NCBI GenBank assembly: GCA_963752755.1
Contig: CAVVZJ010000010.1
Location: 546,683-610,682 of the forward strand
Source of the DNA: CAVVZJ01 sp963752755
GTDB lineage: Bacteria; Planctomycetota; Planctomycetia; Isosphaerales; Isosphaeraceae
DNA length: 64,000 nt
Reading direction: 5' to 3'
Shown here: piece by piece, positions 1 to 9,021 of the stretch
Position numbering within the stretch: position 1 is the stretch's first letter
Layout of the letters: every line of letters begins with the position of its first letter
The notes under the pieces: generated by a model
What the model saw: the letters and a program-made list of their open reading frames with translations, nothing else
Database searches by the model: none
What the model was told of the DNA's origin: nothing
Program-made: the position numbers and the translations under genes

Positions 1-1
1 T

Positions 2-409
2 CCCGCCGAGAAGCCGGGCGCCAAGCCAAGAACGCAGCCGATCACCGTCGATTCGAATCCGGTGACGATCGAGGTGGGCCCCGGGGCGTTCGACCTCCGT
101 CTCGACCCCAGGACCCCCCGATCGATCCGGCGCGGGGAAGTCATCCAGCTTCAGTACAGCGCCCTCCGACGCAACGGATTCATCGGCAAGATCCATACGG
201 AGCTGCACGCTCCGGAAGGTGTGAGCGGTCTGCGGGCTCGCGGCGTCACCTTCGTCGGTCAGACCGACAGCGGCGTTTTGCAGATCGTCGCTTCCGACGA
301 CGCCCCGCTCGGCCGGCAGCCGACCCTCCGGCTTGAGTCGATCGGGACCGTCGAGGACGAACCGATCCATCACATCGGGTGCTTCGTCGATCTGGAGATC
401 ACACGATGA
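2..409 (+). CDS. C-terminal fragment of an exported planctomycete protein (5' end outside window)
   Basis: The frame is open from the left edge and ends at TGA 407-409, so only about 135 C-terminal residues are visible. They look like a beta-rich domain (alternating hydrophobic strands such as LRLDPRT, VTFVGQT, LQIVASDDAPLG) of the kind found at the end of large exported planctomycete proteins with pre-peptidase-like repeats. The stop overlaps the start of the next gene (ATGA at 406-409), so the two are translationally coupled. The three genes here follow a common planctomycete order of repeat protein, DUF1549/DUF1553 cytochrome and DUF1501 protein. The exact domain family cannot be named from this fragment. 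Confidence 0.6.
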   Translation, partial: PAEKPGAKPRTQPITVDSNPVTIEVGPGAFDLRLDPRTPRSIRRGEVIQLQYSALRRNGFIGKIHTELHAPEGVSGLRARGVTFVGQTDSGVLQIVASDDAPLGRQPTLRLESIGTVEDEPIHHIGCFVDLEITR

Positions 410-2673
410 CGATTCCATCTAAGCGAACACCTGTTGGATTGACCTCGACCCGTCGCGTCGCGGTCTTCCTCGCGGTCTGGCCGGCTTTGCTGTGTGGCTT
501 CGGGCGGAACGCCCTCGGTGATGCGAAGACCGCCGGCCCGCGTGTGGCTTTTACCACCGACGTGCGGCCGTTGCTCACAAAACTCGGTTGCAACAGCGGT
601 GGCTGTCACGGCAAGGCGACTGGCCAGAACGGATTCAAACTCTCCTTGCTCGGATTCGAGCCGGCCGAAGACTACCAGGCGATTGTCCGCGAAGCGTGGG
701 GACGTCGGATTCTCCTTGCCGCGCCCGAGAAGAGCCTCCTCCTGCTCAAGGCCACCGGGGCCGTCGCCCACGGCGGCGGTCGGCCGCTGGCTCCTGACTC
801 GGAAGATTACGAGGTCCTGCGCCGCTGGATCGAGCAGGGCGCTCCTCCTCCCCGGGTGGACGACCCCGTGGTCCAGAGCCTCGCGATCGAGCCCGGTGAC
901 GCCGTCCTTTCGCGGAAGGCCCACGTGGCGCTGCGGGTGCGCGCCGCGCTTTCCGACGGCTCGACGCGCGACGTCACCCGCCAGGCCCTCTACGAGTCGA
1001 ACGAGCCCGACGTGGCCGAGGTGAGCCCCTCGGGAGTGATCCAGACGAACGACCGCGGCGGCCTCTTCGCCGTCATGGTGCGCTACGGCGACCAGTTCGG
1101 CGTGTTCCACGGAACGGTACCGTTCCACAATCCCGGATCGGTCGCGTCAAATACGGACGGGGACCGGGACCGATCGTGGGTCGATCGCTTGTTGCGTCAA
1201 CAGTGGAGCGAGCTGGGAATCGAGCCATCGCCTCCAGCCGACGACGCCACCTTCCTCCGCCGCGCGAGTCTGGACATCTGCGGTACGATCCCCACGCCCG
1301 AGGAGGTTCGCGCCTACCTGGCCGACACGCCGCCGGATAAGAAAGCCCGCCTGATTGACCGCCTGCTGGATCGACCGGAATACGCCAGTCTGTTCGGCCT
1401 GAAGTGGGCCGACATCCTGAAGAACCGCGGCGGCGGTTACTCCACCAATCAACAACGCGCCGGCACCAGCCTGTTCGCCGCCTGGATTCGCGAGGCGATC
1501 GGCTCAAACATGCCCTATGACCGTTTCGCCACCGAGATCCTCACAGCCGTCGGCAGTCAGGAGGTCAACCCGCCGACGGTCTGGTACCGCTCGGTGCGGA
1601 CGTCTCAGGATTACGTCGAATCGATCTCCCAGGCGTTCCTCGGCGTGCGTGTCCAGTGCGCTCAGTGCCACCACCACCCCGCCGAACGCTGGAGTCAGGA
1701 CGACTACTACGGGCTGGCGGCCGTTTTCGCGCGCGTCGGTCGCAAGGGAGGGTTCGCCGATGCGGAGGTGCCCACCAATCAGACGATCTTCGTCGCGTCC
1801 GAGGGACGGGTCCAGAACCCCCGCACGAAGCGGACGATGACCCCTCGACCGCTCGGTGGCCCCGACTTCTCGGTGGGGCGTTTCGACGATCCCCGCGTCA
1901 GCCTGGCACGCTGGATGACCGACCCGGAAAACCCTTACTTCGCCCGCACGATGGCCAACCGCATCTGGGGTCACTTCTTCGGCCGGGGCCTGATTCACCC
2001 GATCGACGATGCGCGGAGCACGAACCCGCCGAGTCACCCCGAGTTGCTCGATGCCCTGGCTCGCGACTTCGTCCAGAGCGGCTACGACGTCAAGCACCTC
2101 ATCCGCGTCTGCTGCAACTCGAAAGCTTATGCCCTCCGCTCGGAGCCGAACGCGACCAATCGCGATGACCACCAGACGTTCGCTCGTTATTATCCGAAAC
2201 GCCTTCAGGCTGAAGTGCTTCTGGATGCGTTCAGCGACGCCCTCGGAGTCCCCACCGACTTCTCGGGCGGTCCCGGCAAGTTCCCGGCGGGGACCCGCGC
2301 GATCGACCTGCCGGATGAGGCGGTGCCCAACGCGTTCCTCGACGTGTTTCGGCCGCCCGCGCGGGCTTCCTCCTGCGAGTGCGAACGAGTCGGCGAGGCG
2401 TCACTCGCCCAGGCGCTCGCCCTGATCGGATCGCCGATCCTGGAACACAAGCTGAAGGCCAGGGAAAGTTGGCCGTCCCGGCTGGCGGAAGACACGCGTC
2501 CCATCTCGGAGATCATCGACGACCTGTATCGGCGCGTCCTCGGTCGCCCCGCCCGCGCCGACGAGGTCGAGAAGGCTCGGCAATTCGTGGAGGCCCAGTC
2601 GGATCGACGGGTCGCCTTCGAGTCGCTCGCCTGGTCGCTGCTGGTTTCCGCTGAATTCCTGTTCAATCATTGA
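406..2673 (+). CDS. DUF1549/DUF1553 planctomycete c-type cytochrome protein
   Basis: A 755-residue exported protein. I chose ATG 406 because it overlaps the upstream stop and gives a signal peptide (TSTRRVAVFLAVWPALLCGF). A haem-binding PSCyt1-like segment follows, with C62-x4-C67-H68 (CNSGGCHG). Next come a BIG2-like beta domain (about 165-220), DUF1549 (about 255-345, ADDATFLRRASLDICGTIPT), a second haem motif CAQCHHHP near residue 418, and C-terminal DUF1553 with ARTMANRIWGHFFGRGL. Such proteins are periplasmic and nearly always paired with a DUF1501 protein, as here with a 14-base gap. Their biochemical role is not established; links to polysaccharide use are an inference in the field. 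The frame is intact. Confidence 0.93.
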   Translation: MTIPSKRTPVGLTSTRRVAVFLAVWPALLCGFGRNALGDAKTAGPRVAFTTDVRPLLTKLGCNSGGCHGKATGQNGFKLSLLGFEPAEDYQAIVREAWGRRILLAAPEKSLLLLKATGAVAHGGGRPLAPDSEDYEVLRRWIEQGAPPPRVDDPVVQSLAIEPGDAVLSRKAHVALRVRAALSDGSTRDVTRQALYESNEPDVAEVSPSGVIQTNDRGGLFAVMVRYGDQFGVFHGTVPFHNPGSVASNTDGDRDRSWVDRLLRQQWSELGIEPSPPADDATFLRRASLDICGTIPTPEEVRAYLADTPPDKKARLIDRLLDRPEYASLFGLKWADILKNRGGGYSTNQQRAGTSLFAAWIREAIGSNMPYDRFATEILTAVGSQEVNPPTVWYRSVRTSQDYVESISQAFLGVRVQCAQCHHHPAERWSQDDYYGLAAVFARVGRKGGFADAEVPTNQTIFVASEGRVQNPRTKRTMTPRPLGGPDFSVGRFDDPRVSLARWMTDPENPYFARTMANRIWGHFFGRGLIHPIDDARSTNPPSHPELLDALARDFVQSGYDVKHLIRVCCNSKAYALRSEPNATNRDDHQTFARYYPKRLQAEVLLDAFSDALGVPTDFSGGPGKFPAGTRAIDLPDEAVPNAFLDVFRPPARASSCECERVGEASLAQALALIGSPILEHKLKARESWPSRLAEDTRPISEIIDDLYRRVLGRPARADEVEKARQFVEAQSDRRVAFESLAWSLLVSAEFLFNH

Positions 2674-2687
2674 ATCGAGGAGGAACC

Positions 2688-4021
2688 ATGCCGATCCCCA
2701 GCGACGGAATCCACCCGTTGAACCGTGCGATCAGCCGGCGGCGGCTCCTCCAGTTCGGCCTCCCTGCGCTCGGGTTGGGCCTCGCCGACGTCCTCCGCGC
2801 CGCGCGGTTGCCAGGCCGGACACACCGTCCTCGTCCGTTCGTGGGCGGTCGCTGATCGTCTTCTGGACGCATGGAGGCATGAGCCAGCAAGACACCTATG
2901 ACCTGAAGCCCGACGCCTCCGCCCAGTTCCGCGGGCCGTATCGCCCGATCTCGACCTCGGCTCCGGGCATCTTCATCACGGAGCGGTTCCCCCGCCAGGC
3001 GCGGGTCATGGACCGGCTCTCCCTGGTCCGCTCGGTCCACCACGGCAACGCGATCCACGCCCCCTCCGCCCACTGGATGCAGACCGGCTACTTCGGGCCG
3101 ACCCTGGCACGCAATGCCCCCCAGAAGCCGTCCTTCGGCTCCGTGATCGCTCGCGCCGCCGGCCCCCGTTCGCCCAACATGCCAGCTTATGTGACGATCC
3201 CCAAGTCCGAAGCCTTCGGCTACCAGGGTGCGCTCTATCTGGGAGCGGCTTACCAGCCGTTCGAGGTCGGGGCCGACCCGAACTCGGCCGATTTCCGCGT
3301 CGCCAACCTCACGCTCCCCGACGGGCTCACACCCGAGGCGATGCGATCCCGGTCCGCCGCGCTCCGGGAGTTCGACACCCTCCGCCGCGATATCGACGCC
3401 AGCGGCGTGCTCGAAGGGCTCGACACCTTCAAGGCCCAGGCGATCGAGATGGTCACGGGCGACCGTGTCCGGCAGGCATTCGATATCAGCAAGGAAGATC
3501 CCCGCCTTCGCGACCGCTACGGCCGACACCTCTATGGCCAGGGCGCCTTGCTGGCCCGTCGCCTGATCGAGGCGGGCAGCACCTGCGTCACCGTCAATAC
3601 TGGTTACTGGGATCATCACAACGACATCGAGAAGAACCTGGAAGTGCACCTGCCACCGCTCGACCAGGCCATCGCCACACTTGTGGAAGACCTCGACCAG
3701 CGCGGGATGCTCGACGATGTCCTCATCCTCTGCGCGGGCGAATTCGGCCGCACACCTCTCATCAACGGTTACGCGGGACGCGATCACTGGTCCAATTGCT
3801 TCACAGTCCTCCTGGGTGGCGGTGGCCTGAAGGGGGGACAGATCGTCGGCGCGAGCGAATCGCGAGGGGGTGACGTGAAGGATCGGCCGGTTACTCCCCA
3901 GGACGTCCTGGCCACGATCTATCGGACCCTCGACATCCCCCTCGACCTGCATTTCCCCGACGCCTCCGGGCGGCCGGTCTCCATCGTCGGCTCGGGGAAG
4001 CCGATCGCGGAACTCTTCTGA
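2688..4021 (+). CDS. DUF1501 family protein (Tat-exported), frameshifted
   Basis: The start ATG 2688 is preceded by GAGGAGG (2677-2683). The N-terminus carries a twin-arginine signal (SRRRLLQFGLPALGLGLADV). The frame then breaks between about 2800 and 2850: the first part stops at 2855 and the conserved body resumes as RSLIVFWTHGGMSQQDTYDL in another frame. The rest is a normal DUF1501 protein (sulfatase/alkaline-phosphatase-like fold), with GNAIHAPSAHWMQTGY, WDHHNDIE, CAGEFGRTPLI and GRDHWSNCFTVLLGGGGLKG, and it ends in the usual LPxLF-like tail (IAELF). Length is about 444 residues, normal for the family. It is the operon partner of the upstream cytochrome. I read the break as a one-base sequence error rather than a pseudogene, because the body is fully conserved. 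Confidence 0.88.
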
Positions 4022-4122
4022 TTACAACCTACGAGGATTCTGGCCTCGGTCGGCCTCCTCAGGTTGGTCGATGAGCCTTGACGTCGTTCACGAGTCCCCG
4101 GATGCCTTGATGCCGTTCGCCT
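4022..4122. terminator. Possible bidirectional terminator between convergent genes
   Basis: This short gap separates the convergent DUF1501 and IorA-like genes. It holds an imperfect inverted repeat: AACCT and GAGG in the first half face CCTC and AGGTT at about 4055-4066. There is no clear T-run, so this is a weak call. Confidence 0.3.
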
Positions 4123-5748
4123 TCATCCTTGGACCTTCGGCGGGCCGCATGGGGTGCGCACGACGAGCAGGGCCAGGCCGCGGTGGTCGAGCATCTCCCG
4201 GAATCGCTCCCGAAGTGCCGGACCGGACTCATCCGGGCCGTGGCTCGCGACCTTCGCCACGCCGCAGGCCCGCGCAATCCCCTCGATGCTCAGTGCCGGC
4301 GCTGGCTGGCCGCGGGCATCCCGACCCACGCCGGGGTTCGGCTGGAACCCGGAGGTCACGGTTGCCCCGTTGTCCAGGACGACCATCAGGATGTCGCTGC
4401 GGTTGACCACCGCGTTGCAGAGGGCCGGCAGGGTGGTGTGGAAGAACGCGGAGTCGCCGAAGAGCGCCACGGGTCGCCCCGGGTAGCCCCCCTTGCGCAG
4501 ACCATCGGCGACCCCGACCGCCGAGCCGAGGGCATACTTGGCGTCCAGCCGACCGGCTACCGTCACCAGGCAACCCGGATCGCCGACGAGGAACAACTCC
4601 TCGCCCCGCTCGTCCGCAGCCGCCTGGAGCGCGTCCAGCACCTCGCCGTAGCGGCAGCCCGCGCAGTGGTTCTCCCGGCTCGGCCGCTCCGAGGCCTCGG
4701 CGTCCGACCGATAATCGCGGTTGGGAAGGAAATCGGAACTGAGGGACGAGAGCGCCTGAACGATTTGCCAGCGGAACAGCTCCCCCTCGCGCGGGACGTG
4801 GCCGCTCCGCTTGCCGAGGATCTCGACACGGATCGCATGGTCGAAGGCGAGCGCCTTCAGCCGGTCCTCAACGAACGGCTCGATCTCCTCGAGGATCAGG
4901 ACCCTTCGACAGCCGGAGAGGAACCGGGCCACGACCGCCTCGGGGAGCGGAGCGAGGGCGGTGAGCTGCAGCAGTCGCAGACCCCGCGCAGGCTCTTCGC
5001 CCAGAACATCGAGCAGCTTCCGGAACACGAACCCGGCGGCGACGATGCCCAGTTCTCCCTCCCCCACGATCCGGTGGAACGGCAGGGCCTCGGCCCAGCG
5101 GCCTGCCTCCGCGAGCCGCTCGTGGAGGTCTCGATGCTTCTCGACGACGTTGCGCGGGACGGGAACGAACCGCCACGGTTCCCGCGCCAGCCCGAGGTTG
5201 ATACGAGGGAAGGGCCCATCGAGAAGCTCCACCCGCTCCGACTGCTGGGTGAAACTCCGTGTCACGCGGACGATCACCGGCAGTCGGAGCCGCTCCGACG
5301 CCTCAAAGGCCGCCTGGATCAGGGCGTAACCCTCGGCCGGGCTCGCTGGCTCGACGAGCGGCATTTCCAGGAGCGCGGCGAGCGGGCGCGTGTCCTGGTC
5401 GTTCTGCGATCCGTAGCCGCCGGGGTCATCACCCAGGAGGATCACGAGTCCCCCGTGCACGGGCGTCAGGTTCAGCACCATGAGCGGGTCGAGCATGGCG
5501 TTCATCCCCACGCTCTTGGTGCAGACCAGCGCCCGGCGGCCGGCGATCGAGGCGCCGATGCCAAGCTCCAACGCCACCTTCTCATTGCTCGACCACTCGA
5601 CATACAGACCGTGCGGCTCCGCCAGCCCGATCAGCACCTCGACGGTCCCCGAGCTGGGCGAACCCGGGTAGCTGGTCACCACGCTGACCCCGGCGGCCAG
5701 AGCGCCTTGGCCCATCGCCTCATCGCCATTCAGGACTCTTCCCGGCAT
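4123..5748 (-). CDS. iorA: Indolepyruvate:ferredoxin oxidoreductase alpha-like TPP enzyme (IorA-like), short form
   Basis: A 541-residue thiamine-diphosphate enzyme of the 2-oxoacid:ferredoxin oxidoreductase superfamily. I chose the MPGRV start at 5748 because a G-rich ribosome-binding site (GGGGGGT) precedes it; an upstream in-frame start at 5808 lacks one. The N-terminal pyrimidine-binding domain has GDEAMGQGALAAGVSVVTSY and the C-terminal TPP domain has CAGCRYGEVLDAL, GDSAFFHTTLPAL and TSGFQPNPGVG (the family's MTGHQ-PHPGTG signature, altered). IorA normally converts aryl pyruvates from amino-acid breakdown to aryl-acetyl-CoA with IorB. The usual C-terminal ferredoxin-type cysteine clusters are absent: the protein ends at VRTPCGPPKVQG. 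No IorB gene is in the window, so the substrate is uncertain. Confidence 0.82.
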   Translation of the reverse strand: MPGRVLNGDEAMGQGALAAGVSVVTSYPGSPSSGTVEVLIGLAEPHGLYVEWSSNEKVALELGIGASIAGRRALVCTKSVGMNAMLDPLMVLNLTPVHGGLVILLGDDPGGYGSQNDQDTRPLAALLEMPLVEPASPAEGYALIQAAFEASERLRLPVIVRVTRSFTQQSERVELLDGPFPRINLGLAREPWRFVPVPRNVVEKHRDLHERLAEAGRWAEALPFHRIVGEGELGIVAAGFVFRKLLDVLGEEPARGLRLLQLTALAPLPEAVVARFLSGCRRVLILEEIEPFVEDRLKALAFDHAIRVEILGKRSGHVPREGELFRWQIVQALSSLSSDFLPNRDYRSDAEASERPSRENHCAGCRYGEVLDALQAAADERGEELFLVGDPGCLVTVAGRLDAKYALGSAVGVADGLRKGGYPGRPVALFGDSAFFHTTLPALCNAVVNRSDILMVVLDNGATVTSGFQPNPGVGRDARGQPAPALSIEGIARACGVAKVASHGPDESGPALRERFREMLDHRGLALLVVRTPCGPPKVQG

Positions 5749-5963
5749 GACACCCCCCGAACGATCGTTTCGGCCGAGGTCGAATCGCCCCGTACTCCTT
5801 CCCAACATGACCGGACCGGGTCATGCGTTCAACGCTCTTGCTCGGCGGTCAGTTCCGGCCCGAGCCGCGGCCTCGCATCCCATCGTGAGGTGACGCCCTG
5901 GCCGCCGAGCGTCCGCCCGTTTCTCGCGCTCGTGCAGCATTTCGCCCCGACGGGCCAAGTGCG

Positions 5964-6250
5964 TGCTATAATTAACGCTAGTTCCTTGGCAATCCGGTTT
6001 CCCGCCCGCCCCGTCTTTTGGCGGGACGTCGCGACGTTGTCGCGCGTCCCCGCGCCGAACGAACTTCAAAATGGGCAAGATGATCGACGCAACTTCTGAG
6101 ACGCTTACTCTTTCCGATTGACATACCGGCGTGCCGCGAAGCGTCCCTCGGACGTCTTCACGCCGTTTCGCAGGCGTCCCCGGCAGCGTCGCCTGCGCGT
6201 TCCCACACCGTCCCGGCATCTTTGTGCGGTCAAAGAAAGCGATTGTTGCC
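5964..6250 (+). repeat. Dispersed ~288-bp non-coding element, copy A
   Basis: A region without a credible gene that matches 28827-29115 (opposite strand) over its whole length. Three blocks are strongly conserved. Block 1 at 5964-5977 is GTGCTATAATTAAC. Block 2 at 6056-6076 begins CGAACGAACTTCAAAATG. Block 3 at 6228-6250 begins GGTCAAAGAAAGCG and matches 21 of 23 bases. The block 2 to block 3 distance is 172 bases in both copies, and the blocks 1-2 distance is 92 here and 94 there. The 151 bases between blocks 2 and 3 align without gaps but are diverged. Within this copy 6023-6050 folds into a 12-bp hairpin (GGGACG..CGCGAC / GTCGCG CGTCCC); that stem is not kept in copy B. The role is unknown: dispersed mobile repeat, promoter with leader, or small RNA are all possible. 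Confidence 0.8.
5967..5972 (+). promoter_or_regulatory. Extended -10 promoter-like box in element copy A
   Basis: TATAAT preceded by TGC (TGCTATAAT) is an exact extended -10 consensus in otherwise GC-rich DNA and is identical in copy B. No good -35 box is visible 16-18 bases upstream. The reading direction is into the rest of the element; no gene follows on this strand before the next minus-strand remnant. Confidence 0.5.
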
Positions 6251-6366
6251 ATTTGGTCGGGGGCTGCCCTCGGGACGGTTCGCGCAGGTCGGATGTCGGC
6301 GATCGTTCTCCGGATTCGCGGGTCGGCTGACCCGCTCGGGCCCGGGTCGAAGGCTCCCCGGCGGAC

Positions 6367-6579
6367 TCAATATCCGGACTTCTTGTCGACGATATGCAGG
6401 AGCATCCGACCCGCGGCGAACCGCCGGAGATTCTCGCGAAAGAGCTCGTGCGCCCGCCGCTCGCCCCTGGGGGACTGACCGGCCGTGTGCGGGGTGATGA
6501 TCACATTGCGCTTCCAGAGGGGGTGTCCTGCCGGGAGCGGCTCCGGGTCGGTCACGTCCAGGCCGGCGGCGAGAGCCTC
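6367..6579 (-). pseudogene. 3' remnant of a D-2-hydroxyacid dehydrogenase
   Basis: About 70 residues read EALAAGLDVTDPEPLP..HPLW....NVIITPHTAGQSP.GE, which is the C-terminal end of a D-isomer-specific 2-hydroxyacid dehydrogenase, including the (G)LDVTDPEPLP and ITPH(T)AG signatures. The frame is closed upstream by TGA just before the recognisable homology, and the NAD-binding domain is missing. The fragment lies directly behind the end of the next minus-strand gene (6634), so the 5' part was lost by deletion or rearrangement. Unlike the frameshifted genes in this window, this is a real truncation. Confidence 0.75.
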
Positions 6580-6633
6580 GATGCTGGAACAGGCTTCGTG
6601 ATCTTCCCATCCACTCTTCGAGGTTTCAGGGCG

Positions 6634-8699
6634 TCATCGAGAACGCGGTGCAACGGCTCGTTCCACCCGGTTGTTCGGGTGCCCGGGTGGAGACCACTGC
6701 TCGTCGAAGAAGCCGGTTCGGATCACGACTCCAGCCTCCGGCCGGGACGGGTCGTCAGGAACCTTGATGACGGCCCAGTCGCCCAGGCGGGGGAAGAGGA
6801 GATAGTTCAGCGTGGCGAGTTCTTGCTCGTGGAAGGAGTGCCCGCTGTTGAGGACCACGTAGCGCCCCTCGGCCAACGGATTCGGCTGGATCAAGATCGG
6901 CGCATGGCCGGCCGAGGCCACGTTCGTGTCACCGATCGCGCATTCCTCGCGTGTCCAGCGGATCGGCAAGCCCGGCAGCACGCGAGCGATCCAGGAGTTG
7001 CTCCCGGGGTCCCCGAAGAGGATCAGGTGGAAGCGGCGAGCGTCCTCTGCGGTGACCTCCGTGTCGTCCTTGACCGGCAGCTCACCACGGAAGTAATGCC
7101 TCCACTCGGAGGCAAACCGCTTCAGACTGGCTTCCGACCACGCCTGCACCGCCGGGTCCCACGCCGCGCCGGTGCCGCGAACGCAGAGGAAGGGGGCGGT
7201 GAATGCGTCGTCGATCGGCCCCTGCAACCCCGGTCGCTTACCATCCAGCTTCCAGTGGTCGAGCTCGCCCAGGTAAGCCCACTGATCACCGCGTTTGCCT
7301 AGGACGATTCCGATGCGTTCCGGCCCGCCTCGATGCTCCGGCACCGGCACGTCCACGCCTCCGACACGGACCTCCTTCACCGTCGAGGACACCGGAGGGA
7401 GGATGGCGAATCGCGTGACGTTGCTCGCCTCCACGACCTCGACCGTGTCCTCCTCGACCAACCGCGCTTCCAGTTCGGCACGGTTGTAGTGCTCGCCCAT
7501 CCCGAGCACCTGGAGCCAGTCGCAACGGCTGTACTTGAGGGTCCACGTGACGAAGCGGATACGGTTCGGGGCATGCTCTCGCCCCTTCGCTGCAAACTCG
7601 CCGAGGCGCCGCATCTGCTCCGCATGTGTGACCGGATCGATGACGTGACCCGTACCCGGGGAGATAAGGTTGACCATCGTGAGGCCTTCCTTCGCCATCG
7701 CCCGACCCATGATCTCGTGGGCCTGGAAGAAAACATCCTTGTCGCCCATGCAGGCGACGGTCGGCACCATGCCGGCGTTGGCCGCGTAGTCCACCGAGTC
7801 GAGCATGTGCAGCATCTTCTCCTGCTGCGGCGGGAGTGGGCCGACAACCACGAAGTTTTCCAGCGGCGTTTTCGAGAACTCATGCGTATCCACATATCCG
7901 CAGTAGGGCCCGAGGGCGACGAATCGATCCGGGTGCTTGAGCCCGAGGTGCCAGGTGCCCGAGGCCCCCATCGACATCCCGCGCAGCACGATCCGGTCAC
8001 GATCGACGGCGTAGTTTCGGCAGGCCGCCTCGATCGCTTCGAAAACGTCGGTCTCGCCCGCCCAGCGGTAGCCATTCTCGACCCGGCCGAGCGGGTGCAA
8101 TTCGATGTAGTCCCGCTCGGGAGCATCGGCGGCGGGCTGATCCCCCTCGTCGAAGCACCCAGGAACCGCAGCTCGCTCATCCCGATCGGCCGGGTGCTGC
8201 CGTGGAGCACCACGTCGAGCCGCATGGGCTTACCCCGTTCGTAGTTCTCGGGCACGATCAATGCGAAGGGCTGGACCGAGTTGTCCACCGCCGAGACGAA
8301 GCCGCGGACAACCTTCCCCTTCCTTCCCGTCCATGGTGCCTTGCCGGCTTCAAGCGCGTTGAGCCGCTCCTGGCACCGCTCCAGTGCCGTCTTCAAGAGC
8401 TTCACGTCGGACGGTCCGAACGTCGCGTCATATTCCAGTCCCCAGGCGATCCCCTTGGCAAAGACCTCCGCATCGGCGAGGCGGTCGCTTCTTCTCTCCG
8501 ATCCTCCACCTTCGGTTCCCCTCAACGTCTCCAACCGCCCCGTCAGTTCTTTCAGGTCGCGCTCGATCTGCTCTCGCTGCTCGACTCCCAGGGTGAGTGG
8601 GTCGTCAGCACCCAGGGAGACGGCTGGCCCGACTCCGCCCCACGTGGAGAGTGCTGCGAGAATCGCGAAGTGAATCCGATAGCCGCGTGTGGTCACCAC
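6634..8699 (-). CDS. Exported alpha/beta hydrolase (prolyl-oligopeptidase/esterase type), frameshifted
   Basis: About 688 residues. The start is a GTG at 8699 (or the adjacent GTG 8696) behind GCGAGG. It gives a signal-like N-terminus (YRIHFAILAALSTWGGVGPA) followed by a helical region (about 30-120). The peptidase-like core starts at VQPFALIVPENYERGK with VVLHG. The frame shifts at about 8153, where GGTGCTTCGAC would restore the frame as GGTGCTTTCGAC, so one T appears to be missing. The nucleophile elbow is GMSMGASGTWHLGL and later parts include GTGHVIDPVTHAEQ. A C-terminal extension of about 300 residues ends in a second mostly beta domain (LILFGDPGSNSWIARVLPGL, GRYVVLNSGHSF). The protein is probably periplasmic; the substrate is unknown. 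Confidence 0.83.
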
Positions 8700-9021
8700 G
8701 TCCTCGCTCCCCGCGTACGGCGATCCGGTGCCCTCAGAACGACTGATTGTCGGGGAGAGACCGGCCGCTCGCAAGAGGGGCATCCGCACGATGGCCGGTC
8801 GAATCGACGGGAACATCGGACCGAATCGCGTCTGGCCGGCTCCCCGTGGTTCCTTGTCGACACAGTGAGCCGCCACCCACGGCAGCAGTCCATCCACAAG
8901 CCATGGCGGGATCATGGAGAGAGAAGAACGCGAATGTGGGGTGGTACGTTGCTCCCCATGCCCGGATCTCCCAAACTGACACGACGACTCGAACCCGTCA
9001 CTCAAGATCGGAGGACAGACG
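8700..9021. other. Intergenic region between divergent genes
   Basis: These 322 bases lie between the divergent hydrolase and FAH-family genes and must hold both promoters. Frames that cross it are low-complexity shadows. The only clear signal is the ribosome-binding site (GGAGGAC, about 9010-9016) of the plus-strand gene. Confidence 0.5.

Noticed and set aside
4129..6099. A 656-codon plus-strand frame antisense to the IorA-like gene
   Set aside because: Low-complexity composition, no domain, and full overlap with a gene that carries clear TPP-enzyme motifs. The same reasoning rejects similar frames at 12973-14604 (minus) and 55314-56831 (plus).
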